Positions 61,256-64,000 of a stretch of 64,000 nucleotides of DNA are shown here, in pieces. This DNA comes from an uncultured Lachnospiraceae bacterium (GTDB lineage: Bacteria > Bacillota > Clostridia > Lachnospirales > Lachnospiraceae). A program made the translations under genes and the position numbers. The notes beneath the pieces were generated by a model. The model saw only the letters and a list, made by a program, of their open reading frames with translations. It did not search any database and was not told where the DNA came from. Positions within the stretch are counted from its first letter, which is position 1; each line of letters opens with the position of its first letter. The DNA is taken from positions 124,001 to 188,000 of the forward strand of contig CAJUHH010000004.1 in assembly GCA_910585965.1 (NCBI GenBank). Direction: 5' to 3'.

Positions 61256-62332
61256 CTATTTTTCTTGGATCAAATTTAACCGCTGGCACGCAGGGGCATA
61301 GTTTCCGCATTTTTCATATAGCTTTACGGCCTCCTGATTATTTCCCATACATTCATAAATAACCCCGGCGTTGTAGTATGCGAGGAAGCTGTTAACTCCA
61401 TGTACTGCGTGGTTGGCAATAGTGGCAGCTTTCAGGAATTCCTGGATGGCATTTTCAAACATAGCATTGTTCATATAGATTAATCCCATGAGAAATACAA
61501 AATCCGCCCGGCGGGAGAAGAAAGAGTATATCCCGCTCAGCCCGAGGGCTTTTGTATATTGTCCCAGATTGACCAGGCAGTATCCGTAAGATTCAACAAG
61601 AGTCTGCACATATTCTTCCCGTTCATCTACTTCCATGGAAAGCGCCTGTTCGAAATAGGGCAGGGCTTTAGCGTATTCGGAAAGGCCGAAATAGGACTGG
61701 CCTAATTGAAAAAGAAGGTAAGGATCGGAACCGCTTGCCTTTAATTCTGATTCCAGCAAAGAGATGTTTCTGGAAGCTTTTTTCTTTTTTATGTCAGCCG
61801 TACTGTAGCCCATATGGTAAAAGGTAAGAGGGATGGGGATAAATTCCAAAGCTTCCCCCCCCTTGGATACAAGCTGCTCATGGACTGCGCCTTTATAACA
61901 GGTAAATTTGCGGTTAAAAAAACGAGCGATATGTTCATGAACAATGGACTGGGATTCTCCAGAGGCAGAACATTCTGCCGAGGGATTCACAAGATCCAAT
62001 ACACCGATCTGCCAGGGGGTAATCCGTTTAGCCAAGTTGGATACTATATTCAATGTCTGTTCATCGGCCTCCAGATACTCATCGCAGTCTACAGCCAGGA
62101 TATAATCGTTGCTGGCTATGGAAATGGAATAGTTTCTGGCGGCGCTGAAATCATTGACCCAGTCAAAATGGCAGACATGGGGCGTATAGGTACGGGCGAT
62201 CTCGACAGTGCGGTCAGTGGAGCCAGTATCAACAACGATGATTTCCCAGTCATAGAGGGAAAGGCGGCGCAGACATTCGCCAATATAGTTTTCTTCGTTT
62301 TTTGCAATAATGCATACGGATATAGGCAGCAT
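61256..62332 (-). CDS. GT2 glycosyltransferase with TPR tail
   Basis: A 358-residue protein. Residues 1-200 are GT2 ('ISVCIIAKNEENYIGECLRRL', 'IIVVDTGSTDRTVEIA', metal motif 'AVDCDEYL', 'GAVHEQL'). Residues 200-355 are TPR-like repeats ('LLFQLGQSYFGLSEYAKALPYFEQAL', shown whole in two parts; 'AYYNAGVIYECMGNNQEAVKLYEKC'). This build is common among enzymes that glycosylate peptides and proteins directly. AGGAGATGAG precedes ATG. It is 36 bases after the stop of the upstream PDDEXK gene. Confidence 0.9.
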   Translation of the reverse strand: MLPISVCIIAKNEENYIGECLRRLSLYDWEIIVVDTGSTDRTVEIARTYTPHVCHFDWVNDFSAARNYSISIASNDYILAVDCDEYLEADEQTLNIVSNLAKRITPWQIGVLDLVNPSAECSASGESQSIVHEHIARFFNRKFTCYKGAVHEQLVSKGGEALEFIPIPLTFYHMGYSTADIKKKKASRNISLLESELKASGSDPYLLFQLGQSYFGLSEYAKALPYFEQALSMEVDEREEYVQTLVESYGYCLVNLGQYTKALGLSGIYSFFSRRADFVFLMGLIYMNNAMFENAIQEFLKAATIANHAVHGVNSFLAYYNAGVIYECMGNNQEAVKLYEKCGNYAPACQRLNLIQEK

Positions 62333-62368
62333 AAACGCTCATCTCCTGTTGGCGGGCATAAAATGAGT

Positions 62369-63457
62369 TTAAGAAATTCCTAATAAACGTTCTAATTCAT
62401 GGATTCTGTTTTCCCTTTTCTCCAATTCATTTCTAAGTTCATTATTTTTGGTTTCCAGAATGCTGTTTTCATTTTCCAGAATGCTGTTTTCGTTCTCCAA
62501 TATGCTGTTTTTGTTTTCCAGTTTGTTGTTTTCGTTTGCAAGCTGGTTGTTTTTACTTATCCACTCGTTTGCTTCATCCCTTAAATCATTAAGCTCGTCT
62601 GTCATTTCATCAATCATAAGTTGCACGGTATTGCGGTCTAAAATCCTTAATGCATCTGAGAACATAAATAATACACCTCCTATGTCTTGGCGGAATTCTG
62701 TCACCTCTTCATAGATATCTTTTATATGTGGGTATTGTCCAGCAATCTGCAGCTGGACTTCACGGTTGTTTGATGATAGCAGATGCATCCATGCATCCAG
62801 TTCCCCTTCTACCTTATTCTGCTTGATTTGCTGGAATCTGTCAAGTGCTATGAATGTATACTCCTGCAGTAATTCCATGGAAAGCCCGCTGTCAAACCGC
62901 TGCCGTGATCGATGAATATAAGTGCTGGGAAAAGCGTTAAAAATTTTGGTGCTTTTTTCCAAAATGATGACCGTGTATACTTTTTTTATGTCATGGTAAG
63001 AGAAGACCTTTCCTTTGTTATGTTTTACCCGTATATATTGTCTCATAAGAAGGTCTGAGGAGTAGCAGGCGGCGCGCTCGCCGGGGAACTGGTATGGGAT
63101 TTTCTGGATTTCTATATCGGCAATGGAGCCATCTTCCATTTCTGCCACAATATCCATGATTAACAGGCTGCCTTCTTCGATGATACGCGTGCTTTCATTG
63201 GGCAGTACCTGGCGTACAGTCAGCTCTTTTCCCAGAATGAGGGAAAGAAGGCGGGAAAGCCTTTCAGGATGCGCTTCCGGATCAAATATTTTTTTGAAAA
63301 AAGGGTCATAGGTCAAGGGGAGCATGCTTGTTCCGGCGCAGAAATTTAAAAACTTGTTCTGCCATTCTTGGGAAAGACGCAAGTAGGCATGCTCCCATTG
63401 GGGATTGCCGTTTATCTTTTGCAGTAATTCTTCCGTTGTTAATTGGGCGTTTTCCAT
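62369..63457 (-). CDS. Rpn/PDDEXK-family nuclease-transposase protein with leucine-zipper tail
   Basis: A 362-residue protein of the Rpn/PD-(D/E)XK transposase family: 'YDPFFKKIFDPEAHPERLSRLLSLIL', 'LIMDIVAEMEDGSIADIEIQ' (the D...ExQ nuclease core, with Q in place of the usual ExK lysine) and 'RAACYSSDLLMRQ'. Residues about 300-362 are a coiled coil of heptads with Leu and Asn ('ILENENS' repeats). ATG 63457 follows AAAGGAG; the longer frame to 63589 has no ribosome site. Such genes are numerous and mobile in Lachnospiraceae and mark the edge of the glycan island. RecA-independent recombination roles are known for E. coli Rpn proteins. Confidence 0.85.
   Translation of the reverse strand: MENAQLTTEELLQKINGNPQWEHAYLRLSQEWQNKFLNFCAGTSMLPLTYDPFFKKIFDPEAHPERLSRLLSLILGKELTVRQVLPNESTRIIEEGSLLIMDIVAEMEDGSIADIEIQKIPYQFPGERAACYSSDLLMRQYIRVKHNKGKVFSYHDIKKVYTVIILEKSTKIFNAFPSTYIHRSRQRFDSGLSMELLQEYTFIALDRFQQIKQNKVEGELDAWMHLLSSNNREVQLQIAGQYPHIKDIYEEVTEFRQDIGGVLFMFSDALRILDRNTVQLMIDEMTDELNDLRDEANEWISKNNQLANENNKLENKNSILENENSILENENSILETKNNELRNELEKRENRIHELERLLGIS
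62452..62535 (-). repeat. Four 21-bp tandem repeats encoding zipper heptads
   Basis: Four copies of a 21-bp unit (starts 62452, 62473, 62494, 62515) inside the PDDEXK gene. Each encodes one heptad of the coiled coil, so unit gain or loss changes coil length by full turns without shifting frame. Confidence 0.85.
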
Positions 63458-63560
63458 ATGTAATTTCTCCTTTGCATTTTTGGAATAAAATAAGTGGGAA
63501 TAAATGGCAGAATTGCCATAGAATGTAACGCCGCCAGACGCGGCCTGTTTTGGTAAAATT

Positions 63561-63589
63561 ATTATAACGGTTTTTGGAAGGGTTGGCAA
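63561..63589 (-). promoter_or_regulatory. Sigma-A promoter for PDDEXK gene
   Basis: Read leftward: TTGCCA (63584-63589), 17 bases, TATAAT (63561-63566). The leader of about 95 bases contains short palindromes (GGCAGAATTGCC; GCCGCCAGACGCGGC). Confidence 0.75.
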
Positions 63590-63728
63590 GTGTTTTATAA
63601 ATGCTTCAGCTTTGAATCAATACTTATTTGCAGATAGATATTTTTTCCCCTGTGTGCTACAATATATAGCAAAATGAAAAGTATGGTTTTGCTTTTAGGC
63701 GGAAGAAAGTTTTTATGGGAGAAAGCGT

Positions 63729-64000
63729 ATGAATTACTTGAACACGGAAAATGCATATATATTATTTCAAAAGGCATTAAGAAGCGAGATCTATGTGGAC
63801 AAGAGTATGCTGATTGATAAAATTTCGTCTAAAATCGGAACGAATAACCAGTATATCTGTATTACCCGCCCGAGACGTTTTGGAAAATCAATGAATTTGT
63901 ATATGATGGGGGCCTATTATACAAAAGGGCTGGACAGCGGGCATTTATTTGAAACGCTCGCGGTATCGCGGACAGAAGGGTATGGGAAGAACAGGAATTG
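63729..64000 (+). CDS. AAA-ATPase-like protein (DUF1703 type), partial
   Basis: The first 90 codons of a gene cut by the window end. The protein starts MNYLNTENAYILFQ and contains 'SEIYVDKSMLIDKISSKI' and 'ICITRPRRFGKSMNLYMMGAYY', the N-terminal signature of the AAA-ATPase-like family (PF09820), in which the RPRRFGKS stretch acts as the Walker A loop. Full-length members carry a C-terminal PD-(D/E)XK nuclease domain, which would lie beyond the window. GGGAG stands 7 bases before ATG 63729. These genes are often multi-copy in gut Clostridia and Bacteroidetes; function unknown. Confidence 0.85.
   Translation, partial: MNYLNTENAYILFQKALRSEIYVDKSMLIDKISSKIGTNNQYICITRPRRFGKSMNLYMMGAYYTKGLDSGHLFETLAVSRTEGYGKNRN

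Noticed and set aside
25702..62332. Capsule, exopolysaccharide or teichoic-acid locus
   Set aside because: No flippase, polymerase, ABC exporter, initiating glycosyl-1-phosphate transferase or CDP-glycerol synthase was found, and the set directly follows fliC. Not fully excluded, because such genes could lie outside the window.
63595..63777. 60-codon leftward frame between the last two genes
   Set aside because: No ribosome site; it overlaps the start of the AAA-ATPase-like gene and looks like chance.
1..64000. CRISPR arrays, tRNA, rRNA, insertion sequences, prophage
   Set aside because: No spaced direct repeats, cloverleaf sequences, rRNA blocks, terminal inverted repeats with transposase, or phage structural genes were recognised.

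Overview
The window looks like the chromosome of a motile, low-GC Gram-positive Clostridia, most likely Lachnospiraceae. Reasons are the strong AGGAGG ribosome sites, consensus sigma-A and sigma-28 promoters, two flgK paralogs, the fliW-csrA pair, a very short flagellin and a PD-(D/E)XK/Rpn-type transposase protein. No rRNA, tRNA, CRISPR array, insertion sequence or prophage was found. Everything was read from the sequence by eye, with no database search.

Region 1 (1-4.1 kb): a flavodoxin-like protein, a zinc-type macrodomain hydrolase, an unusually folded intergenic element, and the AmmeMemoRadiSam pair (a Memo-AMMECR1 fusion and its radical SAM partner). Region 2 (4.1-11.6 kb): a sialic-acid catabolic locus. 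A leftward operon (ManNAc-6-P epimerase, YhcH-like protein, ROK kinase) diverges from a rightward one (lipoprotein, two permeases, neuraminate-lyase-like aldolase, RpiR regulator), with good promoters and candidate operators between them. Region 3 (11.7-25.7 kb): a chemoreceptor, then the late flagellar genes flgM-flgN-flgK-flgK-flgL-fliW-csrA, flaG-fliD-fliS-fliT-like and fliC. A sigma-28 promoter precedes flgM, flaG and fliC. A 55-residue leftward gene with its own promoter sits between csrA and flaG.

Region 4 (25.7-62.3 kb): about 37 kb of glycan-modification genes directly behind flagellin. It holds CgeB/DUF3880-type, StrF-like, GT2, GT-D (DUF1792), GT11 and TOD1/MUCI70 (DUF616) glycosyltransferases, four proteins ending in a CDP-glycerol-phosphotransferase-like domain, several methyltransferases, and three methyltransferases fused to what looks like a kinase-like domain. 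No flippase, polymerase, exporter or lipid-linked initiating transferase is present. The enzymes therefore probably act in the cytosol, most simply on flagellin before export. In the middle lie a PEP mutase fused to a cytidylyltransferase, a 2-aminoethylphosphonate transaminase and a LicC/PntC-like cytidylyltransferase. Together they suggest that a CMP-activated phosphonate is made and attached by the CDP-glycerol-transferase-like enzymes. This would be a phosphonate-decorated flagellum, analogous to the phosphodiester-linked flagellin glycan of Clostridioides difficile. Phosphonopyruvate decarboxylase is not in the window. Region 4 is rich in duplicated genes, promoters and terminators.

Region 5 (62.4-64 kb): a Rpn/PDDEXK-type protein with a leucine-zipper tail, and the start of an AAA-ATPase-like gene cut by the window end.
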